Below are positions 42,393-53,035 of a stretch of DNA of 64,000 nucleotides, piece after piece. Under the pieces are notes generated by a model. The model was given only the letters and a program-made list of their open reading frames with translations. It was not told where the DNA came from and ran no database searches. Made by a program: the position numbers and the translations under genes. The stretch's first letter is position 1; the number at the start of each line of letters is the position of its first letter. This DNA is from Rhizomys pruinosus (Eukaryota; Chordata; Mammalia; Rodentia; Spalacidae). The DNA lies in contig VZQC01013305.1 of the NCBI GenBank assembly GCA_009823505.1, forward strand, positions 566,403-630,402, in the 5' to 3' direction.

Positions 42393-43946
42393 ATGGAAGT
42401 ATATCTACTTCTTGCTGGGAGTCTGTTTGTTAGTTTTCTTTTCTGGGTAATCGTTTTCTCAGTATTCTGCAGGGCGTGTCCCAAAGGAGTTAACATGGGG
42501 AACTCACCGACCCACCCAATTTTTTATGCCCTCAAAAACTTGCTTAAGGCAAAGGGGCTAAAACTTAAAAAGGAAACATTGATTAATTTTTTGACAGAAT
42601 GTGATCTTATTGCCCCCTGGTTCTTAGTGTCAGGGAGTTTGACAGTAACAAGCTGGGATAAATTGGAGAGAGATGTTGATTTTGCGTGGGAGCAAGGCAT
42701 GCTTAAAGCTGGTATCTGCCTGATGTGGAGGCTGGTGCGTGCCTGTTTGGGGGATCAAAAGTGCTGTCCAGCATTGGAAAGAGGGCAGTCAGCCTTGGAG
42801 CAGTTACAGGAAGAAAGATCAGAAAAAGATAGTCAAATGGTAGCATTAGAAGATAAAGGCCTATTTATTGCTCCTGAAAAGGTTCAAAAGGACACAATAA
42901 TAAATTACCTAGGTGCCCACATTTTACCTGACTGCATTGTTCCTCAAAAGGTTGAACTAAGAAAGGATAACCTTTCCACCCTCAGTGACTTTCAAAAGTT
43001 GTTGGGAGATATTAACTGGCTACGACCTTATCTTAAAATACCCAATCATATACTACAACCACTTTATGAGATCCTAGTGGGTGAACCAGCTTTGGACTCC
43101 CCTAGATCTTTGACTCCACTGGCAAGAGAGGCCCTCCGCATGCTGGAGGAGTCATTAAAGAAGGCGTTCTTGCAGCAATGGGCGCCGGATGCTCCTATTT
43201 CTTTGTGTATACTTCCCACCCTTAAACAGCCATCTGGCCTACTCTGGCAAGAAGGTCCTCTCCTTTGGATTCATCCACACATTTCTCCATCACAATCCAT
43301 TGAACATTACCCATCAACAGTGGCAAAATTAGCCTTATCCGGTATTCAATCTTCTCTTCAACATTTTGGAAAGTCACCCAACTTGATAATTACGCCTGAT
43401 ACCCAGCATCAAGTACGTGTATTGGCTGGTACCACTGATGACTGGGCCATCCTTTGCTGTAGCTTTGATGGTTCTTTTGATAACCATTTGCCTAAACATC
43501 CTCTAATACATGTCTTTAAGGAGTATCCTGTTGTGTATCTTAAGGTGACTTCCACTCAACCTTTACCCGGAGTTCCCACTATCTTTACTGATGGCTCAAA
43601 GACAGGCTGTGGAGCCTTTGTTATGGACTCTTATGAGCCAATAATTTTCCAATTCCAGCCAGGCTCCCCACAGAAGGTGGAATTACAAATCGTTGTGGAA
43701 GTATTCAAGGCCTGTTCTTTTGCCTTTAATATTTTATCAGACTCTTCCTATGTAGTAAATGCTGTCAACATCTTGGAGATGGCCGGACCCATTAAACATA
43801 ACAGCTCTGTAGGCCTGGATTTTAGAAATCTTCAGGATCTGATCTGGGCCAGAACTGAAAAATTCTATGTTCAACATATAAGAGCTCATTCAGGTCTGCC
43901 TGGGACTCTAACTAAAGGAAATGCTCTGGCAGATAGTTTAACCTGA
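42393..43946 (+). pseudogene. gag(MA)-RT C-terminus-RNase H fusion frame (517 codons)
   Basis: One open frame joins non-adjacent retroviral parts. Residues 1-34 are a hydrophobic leader (LLLAGSLFVSFLFWVIVFSV core). Residue 35 starts MGNSPTHP, a typical myristoylated matrix start. MA-like sequence runs to about 110 (WDKLERDVDFAWEQG), and a Glu/Gln-rich linker to about 150. The sequence then switches to RT (thumb/connection, NYLGAHILPD, DFQKLLGDINWLRPYL) and RNase H from about 395 (FTDGSKTG, SDSSYVV, GNALADSLT). The four acidic RNase H positions can be placed at about 400, 430, 449 and 514. CA, NC, protease and the RT catalytic core are absent. A TAG precedes the ATG, so the frame starts here. 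It ends at a TGA at 43944. Confidence 0.85.
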
Positions 43947-44897
43947 GTACCCCTTATCTTCTTTGCATCTGCGATTGAGCAAGCACAAAAGTTCCATGAG
44001 TTATTCCATGTTCCTGCCAAAACACTTCAGCATAGATTTCATATTCCGCACGATACTGCCCGCAAAATTATCTTAGACTGTCCCAGATGTGTCATTCATC
44101 TTCATCCTCCCAGCCTCGGAGTCAATCCCAGAGGGCTCATGCCCCTTCATACTTGGCAGATGGATGTTACACATATTCCAGAGTTTGGCACACTAAAATA
44201 TGTGCATGTATCTGTTGATACATACTCTGGCGTGATACACACCACACCCATGACTGGAGAAAAGGCATGCCATGTAATCACACATTGCCTTGAAGCTTGG
44301 GCAGCCTGGGGAAAACCCCTTTCTCTGAAGACAGATAATGGTCCTGCTTATACCTCTGCTTCCTTTACCCAATTTTGTCGGCAGATAAATGTTGTCTGCT
44401 CTCACGGTCTACCTTATAATCCACAAGGACAGGGAATTATAGAACGTGCTCATCGCACGCTGAAAGAGTGTCTATTAAAACAAAAGGGGGGAATTGGGAA
44501 GAACAAACGGCCAAAAGATAGGCTCTTATTAACCCTCTTCACTTTAAATTTTTTAAATTTGGACAATAATAATAATTCTGCTGCTGATCGACATCAGTGG
44601 CGTGAAGGAAAGGAAAAAGGATATGTAAAATGGAAGGATATACTTACAGGACAGTGGAATGGACCGGACCCAGTCCTGGTCTGGGCGAGAGGCTCTGTTT
44701 GTGTTTTTCCACAGAATCGAACTGACCCCGTGTGGGTGCCAGAAAGACTCACCAGAAAGTGCAACAAAACTTCTCAGGATGAAGATTCCCCTGCTGACGC
44801 TGCTGTCGCTGATCCTGAGTCTGGTAACACCAACCCGGATGGATCCGCGATGGGGGATACTGTCGGTGTTCCCGAGACCAATGCCAGTTCGCCATGA
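43947..44897 (+). pseudogene. Integrase region, same frame after one stop
   Basis: Continues in the frame of the preceding ORF after its single TGA. The N-terminal zinc-binding pattern H-x3-H...C-x2-C is readable (HELFH, CPRC) before the first ATG at 44139. The core shows the first Asp (WQMDVTH), the second Asp (LKTDNGPAY) and a Glu 35 residues later (GIIERAHR), i.e. D,D-35-E. The C-terminal domain reads VKWKDILTGQWNGP and VWVPERLTR. There is a small Asn run near 44565. Integrase joins viral DNA to the host genome; here no expression route is evident because of the upstream stop. It overlaps the env start. Confidence 0.85.
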
Positions 44898-45255
44898 TGC
44901 TAAGCTTTTCCCTCGCCTTTTTAGTACTAATTCATCTTGGGATGTACCCTATTTGCCCTTAGATGTAGGAATAGCCAGTATTAATGAAAATAGAAGTTTT
45001 GCATTAAGTGGTAGTCCATATTTTCTTAAGGTTAGAAATATTAGCGAAAATTCAAAATGTGTTCAGATGTATAATCAGATAGCGGCTTGGTTTGATTTGC
45101 CAGAGGATTCCTATGGACCCTGTCATTCTGCCAATGCCTCTTGGATTAGTGGATGGTGGCCAGCTAAGCATGGGGAAGAACAAGCACCCCGCCAACCTAA
45201 ATATGCTCCACATTGTTTGGGCATTAATTGGGGGAAATTCTGGCCTTGGCCTTAA
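44779..45255 (+). pseudogene. env surface-subunit remnant
   Basis: Starts at an ATG (44779) overlapping the end of integrase in another frame, as is usual for env. A signal-peptide-like start (MKIPLLTLLSLILSLV) is followed by about 140 residues with several N-glycosylation sequons (NSSW, NRSF, NISE, NASW). The frame stops at 45255. Most of the surface subunit, the furin site and the fusion peptide are missing, so an internal deletion is inferred. The upstream in-frame ATG at 44659 lies within integrase and is not a credible start. Confidence 0.75.
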
Positions 45256-45428
45256 ATAACTTGTCCTCCAATGTTGCCCAGGCCCTGGACACTCAGCTAC
45301 ATATCAACATCCTCCTGAAAGGAGGACTGATGATTGTTAATCAACGCATTGATCTTGTCCAGGAAGAGATAGATATATTGTGGCAAATAGCACAATTAGG
45401 ATGTGAATTTAAACATTCAGGCCTATAA
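45246..45428 (+). pseudogene. env transmembrane-subunit ectodomain fragment
   Basis: In a different frame from the SU remnant. A heptad-like helical stretch (NNLSSNVAQALDTQLH, LVQEEIDILWQIAQLGCEF) is followed by two stops. This is the usual TM heptad region before the disulfide loop. It has no ATG of its own: an apparent TTG start at 45228 is not meaningful in a mammal. Confidence 0.7.
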
Positions 45429-45503
45429 TAATTTTTCCCATGCTGCAAATCTATCTAAACAATTTTCTAGCTATCTTCTAGGAAACTGGTCTGAGCAGTT
45501 TGA

Positions 45504-45791
45504 ATGATTGGTGACCCAACTAAGAGTGGAAATAGTGCAGCGCGAGTGGTCCTGGACCTTGCCATCAGACTGCCATCCTGGATCTCAACAGCCATGAATC
45601 ATCTCAAGGAATGGGCGGGGTTGGGATCCTTGGCATGCGTAATGTTGTTTGTATCTTTCCTCTTCCTGTGGTGTCTTTGTAAAATGAGAGTATCTCGACA
45701 GCAGAACATGGCTTTACTAGCAAAGGCTTTTGTTGCCATTGAAGATGGATATTCCCCACGAGCTTGGCTCTCAATTATGCAAAATTCTTAA
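45504..45791 (+). pseudogene. env membrane-anchor and cytoplasmic-tail fragment
   Basis: Same frame as the preceding TM fragment but separated by stops. A hydrophobic anchor (LGSLACVMLFVSFLFLWCLC) is followed by a basic turn and a ~35-residue tail. Completes the order SU-TM-anchor of a deleted env. Confidence 0.7.
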
Positions 45792-45975
45792 AGGTCGTGT
45801 CGCCCCTGAATATCTTCACGATCCTACTCAGAGACGGGCAACTTTCCTTCTACCTAAGGCGTGGAACCCTCGGGGCAATGGGGTATACTATAATGGGTTT
45901 AATGGAGGAATGATCCTAAGACAGGGGGGATTGTTGAATTCCATCTGCGGCCTCGAGACCATGCTCTATTAAAAC
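45792..45975 (+). other. 3' untranslated region of the provirus
   Basis: Short non-coding stretch between env and the polypurine tract. No LTR-like sequence. Confidence 0.6.
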
Positions 45976-45987
45976 AAAAAAGGGGAA
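45976..45987 (+). other. Polypurine tract at the provirus/L1 junction
   Basis: AAAAAAGGGGAA, followed at once by CAATCATATC, which is L1 ORF2 sequence. An LTR start (TGTTGGG) would be expected here. Confidence 0.8.
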
Positions 45988-48535
45988 CAATCATATCATC
46001 TGCAAAAAGGGATAACTTGACTTCCTCTTTTCCCATTAGTATTCCTTTAATTTCCTTTTCTTGCCTTATTGGCCTAGCGAGTGTTTCAAGCACTATATTG
46101 AAGAGGAATGGTTGCGAAGGGGCAGCCTTGCCGAGTTCCTACCTTTAAAGGGAATATTTCTGTCTCTTCTCCATTTAGGATGAAGTCGGCTGTGGGTTTC
46201 CTGCATATGGCTTTGATTAAATTGCAGAATGATCGCTCCAAACCAATTCCCTCTAGGACTTTAAGCATGAAGGAATGCTGGATTGTGTCAAAGGCTTTTT
46301 CTGCGTCAATTGAGATGATCATGTGGTTTTTGTCTTTCAGTCCATTTATATGTTTTGTGCTATGTATTGACCTTCGTATCTTGAAACATCCCTTCATCTT
46401 TTTGATGTGGGTCTGTATGCAGTTTTTGAGTATTTTGTTGAGAAGTTTTGCATCTGTTTTCCTTAATTAGAAAGGTCTATAGTTCTCCTTTTTGGTTGTA
46501 TCTTTGCCTGGTTTTGGTATTAAAGCGATGCTGTCTTCAAAGCAGGAATTTGGGAGATGCCCCTTTGCTTGAATCCTTTTGAATAACTGAAGTAATAATG
46601 ATTATCTTTTTGAAATGTTTTATAGAAGTCTGCCATGAAACCGTCTGGGCATGGGATTTTTTATTTGGGAGGTTTCTTATTACATCTTCAATTTCTTCAG
46701 ATGTTATGGGTCTGTTTAAGCTGTCAATCTCTTCTTGGGTAAGCTTTTGTGTATAGGGTTTTGAATTATTCCCATATGATTGTCTGGATATTTTCATTGT
46801 CTGTTGTGATTTTTCCCATGTCATCACAAATTCTATTGATTTGGAGTTGCTCTTTCTTTCTTTTGGTTAAATGGGCTAGAGATCTATCTTGTTTATTCTC
46901 TCAAAGAACCAACTTTTTGATTCATTGATTTTTTATTATTTTCTTTGTTTATATTTCATTGATTTCCTGCTCTTTTTTATTTCTTCCTGCCTGCTGCTTT
47001 CAGGGTTCATCTGTTTTGATCTCTCAAGTGTTTTTAGCTGCAGTGTTAGATCGTTCACTTGTGCTCTTTCTGTTTTTCTGACGTAGGCACTCAGGGCTAT
47101 AAATTTCCCTCTTAGGACTGCTTTTAAAGTGTCCCATAGGTTGTGTTGTATTGTATTATCATTGTCACTCAATTCCAGGAATGCTTTTATTTCTTTCTTT
47201 ATTTCTTCCTTGACCCATTCATTATTCAGTTGAGTGTTGTTTAGTTTCCATGTGTTCTTGTAGACAGGAAGGCTTAACCTAGTGTTGATATTGTCTTTAT
47301 TGCACTGTGATCTGATTGAATGCATGAAATTATTTCAATCTCTTTGTATTTGTGGAGGTTTCTTCTGTGTCCCAATATGTGGAGAATGTTCCATGGGGAG
47401 CTGAGTAGAAAGTGTATTCTCTGTTATTTGGGAGGAATATTCAGTAGATTTCCCTGAGGTCCATTTGGTGTATTGTATCATTCAGTTCAGATGTCTCTCT
47501 GTTTGTTCTTTGCATGGTTGGTCTGTCCAAAGGACGCAGTGGGGTATTGTAGTCTCCTTCTCCTACTATTAATGTGCTGGGGTTAATCTGTGCATTGAGG
47601 TCCTGGAGAATTGTCTTTATAAAGTATGGTGCACCAGAGATTGGTGCATATATATTCATGATTGTGAAAACTTCATGTACAATTGTTCCTTTGATAAAGA
47701 TGCAATGGCCCTCTTTGTCTCTTCTGATTTCGTTTACTTTGAAGTCTATATTATCTGATATTAAAATAGTAACACCTGCTGTCTTTTTGGTACCATTTGC
47801 TTGGAATATACTTTTTTCCATCCGTTTACCTTAAGTTGGATCCTATCCTTGAGAGTGAGATGGGTTGTTTGCAGACAGCATATAGATGGGTTTTGTTTCC
47901 TATTCCAATCTCCCAGTCTATGTATTTTGATTAGGGAGTTTAGTCCATTAATAGTTAAGGTTATAATTGAAAGATGCATGTCGCTTCCTTTTACCTTGTT
48001 ATCCATTTGCATTTTCAGTCTGGGTTTCTACATCTACAGTTATGTTTTTATTAATTTATCTTTCCAGGTGCCTGAGAATAGTTGCTCCTCTCTTCTGTCC
48101 TTTGAATTGCTTCAAGTATTTTCTGTAGGGTTGGTTTTCTGGACATGTATTCTATCATCTTGTTTATGTCATGGAAGATTTTTCTCTCTCCTTCAACTAT
48201 AATTGACATTTTTCCTGCATATAGTAACGTGGGTTGGCATCTACAGTCGATTAACACTGGGAATGCTTTGCTCCACGTTTTTCTTGATTTCATACTTTGC
48301 ACTGAAAAGTCAGTCCCAATTCTGACAGGTTTCCCCTTATATGAAATTTGTTTTTCCCTTTTGGCTTTCAGAATTTTCACTTTGTTTTGGGCATATAGCG
48401 TTGTAACTATGATATGATGTGGGGAGTTTCATTTCTGATCTTGTCTGTTTGGAGTTCGGTGTGCTTCTTTTATTTGTATGGGTTTGTCCTTTTTTTTTTT
48501 AGTTTGGGGAAATTGTCATCTATTATTTTTTTTGA
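45988..48535 (-). mobile_element. LINE-1 5' part, right of the class II provirus
   Basis: Continues the L1 from 41825: RT (46086-46397 reads GTRQGCPF and DAEKAFD), endonuclease (47441-48012) and ORF1 C-terminal part (48051-48380). Ends near 48535 without a 5' UTR. Confidence 0.88.
47441..48012 (-). pseudogene. L1 ORF2 endonuclease remnant
   Basis: Two overlapping frames give LSIITLTINGLNSLIK and SICCLQTTHLTLKDR, then FIKGTIVHEVFTIMNIYAP and LIVGEGDYNTPL. The QETH- and GDFN-type motifs of the APE-like endonuclease are altered, and the frame is shifted. Confidence 0.75.
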
Positions 48536-48693
48536 TCATCCAATGCTTTTGTTTTCTTTGTTTGTTTGTTTTTTCTAAGGCTCAAGGAAGATTTAATAGG
48601 AATAGAGCATAATGATTAGAGCAAAGAAGTGAGCAAAACGCCCCTAGCCTCCTCAAAAATCACTATATAAACATAATAGTATAAAAATTTCTT

Positions 48694-48872
48694 GGGCTGG
48701 AGAGATGGCTCAGCAGCCAAGAGCACCGTCTGCTCCTTCAGAGTGCACAGGTCTGACTCCCAGCACCCACATGGCGGCCAAGAACCATCCCCGACTCCAG
48801 TTCCAGGGGAATCGGACATCTTCTTCTGACCACCACAGCATTGCACGACATGGGTGCAACAACCAAATATGA
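48694..48872 (+). mobile_element. B2-type SINE (short form)
   Basis: GGGCTGGAGAGATGGCTCAG to CACGACATGGGTGCAAC. The terminal part is missing. Lies between two L1 copies. Confidence 0.9.
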
Positions 48873-49260
48873 ACACACCAAAAACATTACCTCTAGCATC
48901 TGCTTGTTAGAGGATCTGTCTGCAGAGGGACACAGGTTTGATGGATGAAGTATCCAAAAACTAGGTAATTAACACTAGCATCCACAGATGAGGGATACCA
49001 TTCATTGTTTGTTTTTCTGGGACTGTGTTACTTCATGCAGCATTATGTCTTCTAGCTCCAGCCATTTTCCTGCAAAGCTCATGATGTTGTCTTTCTTTAT
49101 GTTTATTCAATGTTAATTTTCCCGATCCATGAGCATGGGAGGTTTTACCATCTTCTGATGTCTTCTTCAATTTCTTTCTTTAAAGGTTTAAAATTTTTGT
49201 TGTAGAGATCTTTGGTGTCTTTGGTTACTTTTGTTCCTAGGTATTTTATTGTTTTTGAGG

Positions 49261-50307
49261 CTATTGTGAGTGGGAAGGTCTCTTTGAATTCTTTCTCCAG
49301 TTGCTTGTTGTTGGTGTAAAGAAAGGATATTGATTTTTTAGGTTAATTTTGTATCCTGCCACTTTGTTAAAGCTGTTAATCGTTTTTAGGAGTTTTCTGG
49401 TGGAGTTTTTAGCATCCCTTAAGTAAACAATCATATCATCAGCAAATAGGGATAGCTTGACTTTCGCTTTCCCAATTAGTACTCCTTTACTTTCCTTTTC
49501 TTGCCTTATTGCTCTAGCAAGTGTTTCAAGCACTATATTGAAGAGGAGTGGTGACAGGGGGCAGCCTTGCCGAGTTCCTACCTTTAAAGGGAATGTTTCT
49601 GTTATTTCCCCATTTAGGATGATATTGGCTGTGGGTTTCCTGTATATGGCTTTGATTACATTGAGGAATGATCCCTCCAATCCAATTTGTTCTATGACTT
49701 TAAGCATGAAGGGATGATGGATATTGTCAAAGGATTTTTAAGCATCAAATGAGATGATGGTGTCATTATCTTTCAGTCCATTTATGTTTTTGATGATGTT
49801 TATTGATTTCTGTATGTTGAACCATCCCTGCATCTCTGGTATGAATCCAACTTGGTCATGATGGATGATCTTCTTGATGTGGGTCTGTATGCAATTTGCC
49901 AGTATCATGTTTAGAATTTTGGCATCTGTGTTCCTTATGGAGATGGGTCTATAATTCTCCATTTTAGTTGAATCATTCCCTGGTTTTTGTAGTACAGTGA
50001 TGCTGACTTCATAGAAGGAATTTGGGAGAATTCCCTCTGATTGTATCCTTCTAAACATTTTCAGTAATAACGGTTGTAGGTCTTTTTGAAATGTTTTATA
50101 GAATTCTGCTGTGAAACCATCTGGGCCTGGGCTTTTTTTAGTTGGGAAGTTTCTTATTACATCTTGAATTTCTTCATGTACTATGCGTCTGTTTAAGCTG
50201 TCGATCTCTTCCTGCTTGAGCTTTGGTGATTCCCAAGATTTGATATATTCATCCATTTCTTCTAGGTTTTCAAACTTGGTAGAGTATAAGTTTTGAAGTA
50301 TTCCCAT
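49261..50307 (-). pseudogene. L1 ORF2 reverse transcriptase remnant
   Basis: Two frames cover the RT domain. The upstream one has [14 protein letters not shown] and [15 protein letters not shown]. The downstream one has [18 protein letters not shown] and the catalytic [11 protein letters not shown] motif with both Asp residues. A frameshift or stop near 49710-49740 separates them, and the 3' third of ORF2 is deleted. Confidence 0.85.
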
Positions 50308-50731
50308 ATGTGTTTTGATATTTCCGTTTTCATCATGGATTGTATTGATTTGGAGTTGTTCCTTCTTTCTTTTGGTTAATTTGGCTAGAGGTCTATCTAT
50401 CTTGTTTATTCTTTCAAAGAACCAACTTTTGGATACATTGATTTTTGTATTGCTTTCTTTGTTTCTATTTCATTGATACTGCTCTGATTTTTGTTATTTC
50501 TTCCTTTCTGTTGCTTTAGGGTTCATCTGCTGTTGCATCTCACGTGCTTTTAGCTGTAGTATTAGATCATTCACTTGTGCTCTTTCTGTTTTTCTAATGT
50601 AGGAACTCAGGGCTATAAACTTCCCTCTTAGAACTGCTTTACTGTATCCCATAGGTTTGTTGTGTTGTATTGTCATTGTCATTCAGTTCCAGGAATGCTT
50701 TTATTTCTTTCTTTATCTCTTACTTGACCCA

Positions 50732-51502
50732 TTAATTATTCAAGAGTGTGTTGTTTAGTCTCCATGTGTTCTTGTAGGCAGTAGGGCTTTTCCTGGTGTT
50801 GATGTTGAGCATTATTGCACTGTGGTCTGATAGAATGAATGGAATTATTTCAATCTTTTTGTATTTGTGGGGGTTTCTTCTGTGTCCCAGTATGTGGTCG
50901 ATTTTGGAGAATGTTCCTTGTTGTGCTGAGTAGAAAGTGTATTCTCTGGTATTAGGGTGGAATATTTGGTAGAGGTGTATGAGGTTCATTTCTTGTATCA
51001 TGTCGTTCAGTTCAGATGTCTCTCTGTTTATTCTTTGTCCTGCTGACATCTCCAAAGGACTCAGTGTGGTACTGAAGTCCCCTACTATGAGTGTACTGGG
51101 GTTAGTGTGTGACTTGTGGTCCTGGAGAATTGTCTTGATAAATTTTGGTGCACCAGAGTTTGGGGCCCCTATATTCATAATTGCAAAATATTCTTGGTGA
51201 ATTTTTCCTTTGATAAAAATGCAATGGCCTTCTTTGTCTCTTCTGATTTCTTTTACTCTGAAGTCTATTTTGTATGATATTAAAATAGCAACACCTGCTT
51301 TCTTTTGGGTACCATTTGCGTGGAATATTTTTTCCATCCTTTCCTTGAAGGTAAGATGTGTTTCTTGTAGACAGCATATGGATGGATTCTGTTTCCTAAT
51401 CCAATCTCCCATTCTATGACTTTTGATTGGGGAATTTAGTCCATTAATATTTAATATTATGACTGATAGGTTTGTGTTGCTTCCTTTTGCCTTATTATCC
51501 AC
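50732..51502 (-). pseudogene. L1 ORF2 endonuclease domain, open 256 codons
   Basis: Complete-looking APE-type endonuclease: ILNINGLNSPIKSHR, CCLQETHL, LIVGDFSTTLSP, YTFYSAQQGTFSKIDHIL and ILSDHSAIML. The Glu of QETH, the Asp of GDF and the Asp-His of SDH are present; the usual Asn of GDFN is Ser. Nicks target DNA for target-primed reverse transcription. Not joined in frame to RT. Confidence 0.85.
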
Positions 51503-51573
51503 TTGTGGTTTGGATTTAGATTTCTATTTCTGCAGTTAGGCTTTTATTGATTTCTCTTACTCGGTGCCTGGGG

Positions 51574-52640
51574 TTAGTTGCTCATTTCTTCTGTCCTTTG
51601 AATAGCTTCAAGTAGTCCCTGAAGAGTTGGTTTTTCGGACATATATTCTTTCCCCTTATTTATGGCATGGAAGGCTTTTCTTTCTCCTTCAACTGTAATT
51701 GACATTTTTGCTGGGTACAGTAACCTGGGTTGGTGTCTATTGTCCTTTAACACTGGGAATGCTTTGCTCCAGGTTATTTTTGCTTTCATAGTGTGCGTTG
51801 AGAAGTCAGTTGTAATTCTTATAGGTTTCCCCTTATAGGTCATTTGTTTTTCTCTTGTGGCTTTAAGGATTTTGTCTTTGTTTTGGGTGTCTAGCATTTT
51901 ATCTGTGATGTGGCATGGAAAATCTTGTCTGTTTGGAGTTCTATATGCTTCTTCTATTTGTACTGGTTTGTCCTTTTTTAGCTTGGGGAAGTTTTCATGT
52001 ATTATTCTGTTGAAGATCTGATCAATACCATTCTCTTGGGATTCTTCTCCTTCCTCTATACCTACGATGCAGAGTTTTGATCTTTTCATAGTGTCCCACA
52101 GTTCCTGGTTGTTCCACTTTTGTGTAGTTTTTAATTTTTCATAATCTTTACTTGAGGTTTTTACTTGTTCTTTGTTATCTTTCATGTCTGATATTCTTTG
52201 TTCTTATTCCTCCATTCTGCTTCTGAGACTTTATCCATTAGTTTCCTCTTGAATGGATGAGTTTTTTATTTCCTTTTTAATTTCTTTTTCTGATTTCTTT
52301 AGTATTTCTACTTCATTTTGGAGCTTCTCAATCTCTTCCTGTAGCTCTTTGCTTTGCTGGTTGTTTTCCTTATCTTTTTCAGCATGGGATCGTTTAAGTT
52401 TCTACTTCCTTCCCGAGTTTGTCATTCTCTCTCTCTAGGTCCTTCTTGAGTTCTTCATTATTTATTCTCAGTTCTTTGATTTGCTCTTTATAATCTTGTA
52501 GTTCTTTAAATATGTTCCCAATTGTGTTTGTGATACCTCTGTCCTGGGGCATCCCCAGAGGGATCCCACTGTAGGAATCTTCCATAGGGTTGGTAAAGCT
52601 TGGTGCGGGATTATTTTGCCCCTTTCCCATGCTGTCTCTT
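51574..52640 (-). pseudogene. L1 ORF1 remnant
   Basis: N-terminal frame (start MGKGQNNPAPSF near 52630) with a coiled coil (ELRINNEELKKDLEREND). The C-terminal frame at 52185-51574 has the RNA-recognition and C-terminal domains (CIVGIEEGEE, EAYRTPNRQDFP, KILKATREKQ, FSTHTMKAKITWSKAF). The two are separated by a stop-containing stretch around 52200-52390. Confidence 0.8.
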
Positions 52641-52812
52641 CTTCGTGTTCCTGGCATATGGGCTTCTCCATGCCTGTAATCCAATGTGAGTCCTAAATGC
52701 CTCTTCACTGTGTTGAAGGCTTGCTTTGCTTGCCTCCTTCAGATGCCTTCATAATCCCAGTTGGCAGGGGAGGGGTCTCTTTAGACCTTGCCCTGGTACC
52801 CGCACTTCCGCT

Positions 52813-53035
52813 TGTCTCAGGAGATCTCAGATCTCAAGACTCACACAACCCTACCTTTAATACCAGCTGGGAGGATAACTCCGCCCCCACAGCCACAGAA
52901 GCCAATTAAGCCAAAGACAACTGGACTAACAGATCCGTTGCTAGGTTAAGTTGATCAACAATCAGCCTTGCTGAAGCACCCATTTCCTACCTGCCTTCCT
53001 GTGCTTCTGCTGGTCTCAGGAGATCTCAGATCTCA
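52813..53035 (-). repeat. L1 5'-UTR monomer, ~201-bp type
   Basis: GTCTCAGGAGATCTCAGATCTCA starts at about 52813 and again at about 53014, giving one full unit and a stub. Shares only the pattern CCTACCTTTAATACCAG...GCTGAAGCACC with the 223-bp type. Confidence 0.75.

Larger units (their letters stand above)
41826..45987 (+). mobile_element. Class II (betaretrovirus-like) endogenous provirus, deleted, no 3' LTR
   Basis: Layout: 5' LTR (41826-42131), isoleucine primer site (42139-42156), leader with two donors and a 54-bp repeat, a gag-RT/RNase H fusion frame, integrase, a deleted env and a polypurine tract (45976-45987). L1 sequence resumes immediately after the tract, so the 3' LTR is missing. 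CA, NC, protease and the RT palm are deleted. Class II is inferred from the IAP-like LTR start (TGTTGGGAGC), the MA wording, the integrase ending and the env type. It is inserted in the plus orientation inside minus-strand L1 ORF2. Nothing in it forms a complete gene set. Confidence 0.88.
48895..53035 (-). mobile_element. LINE-1 with internal deletion and 201-bp-type monomer
   Basis: Minus strand: 5' monomer region (53035-52700), ORF1 (about 52640-51574), endonuclease (51502-50732), RT (50300-49261), then a jump at about 49100 to the extreme 3' end of ORF2 (48955-49100). The best-preserved L1 here, with frames of 256, 203, 189 and 148 codons. Confidence 0.88.

Noticed and set aside
45228..45428. 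An apparent start at TTG 45228 for an env fragment
   Set aside because: TTG is not a credible initiator here. The fragment is the frame-shifted continuation of a deleted env.
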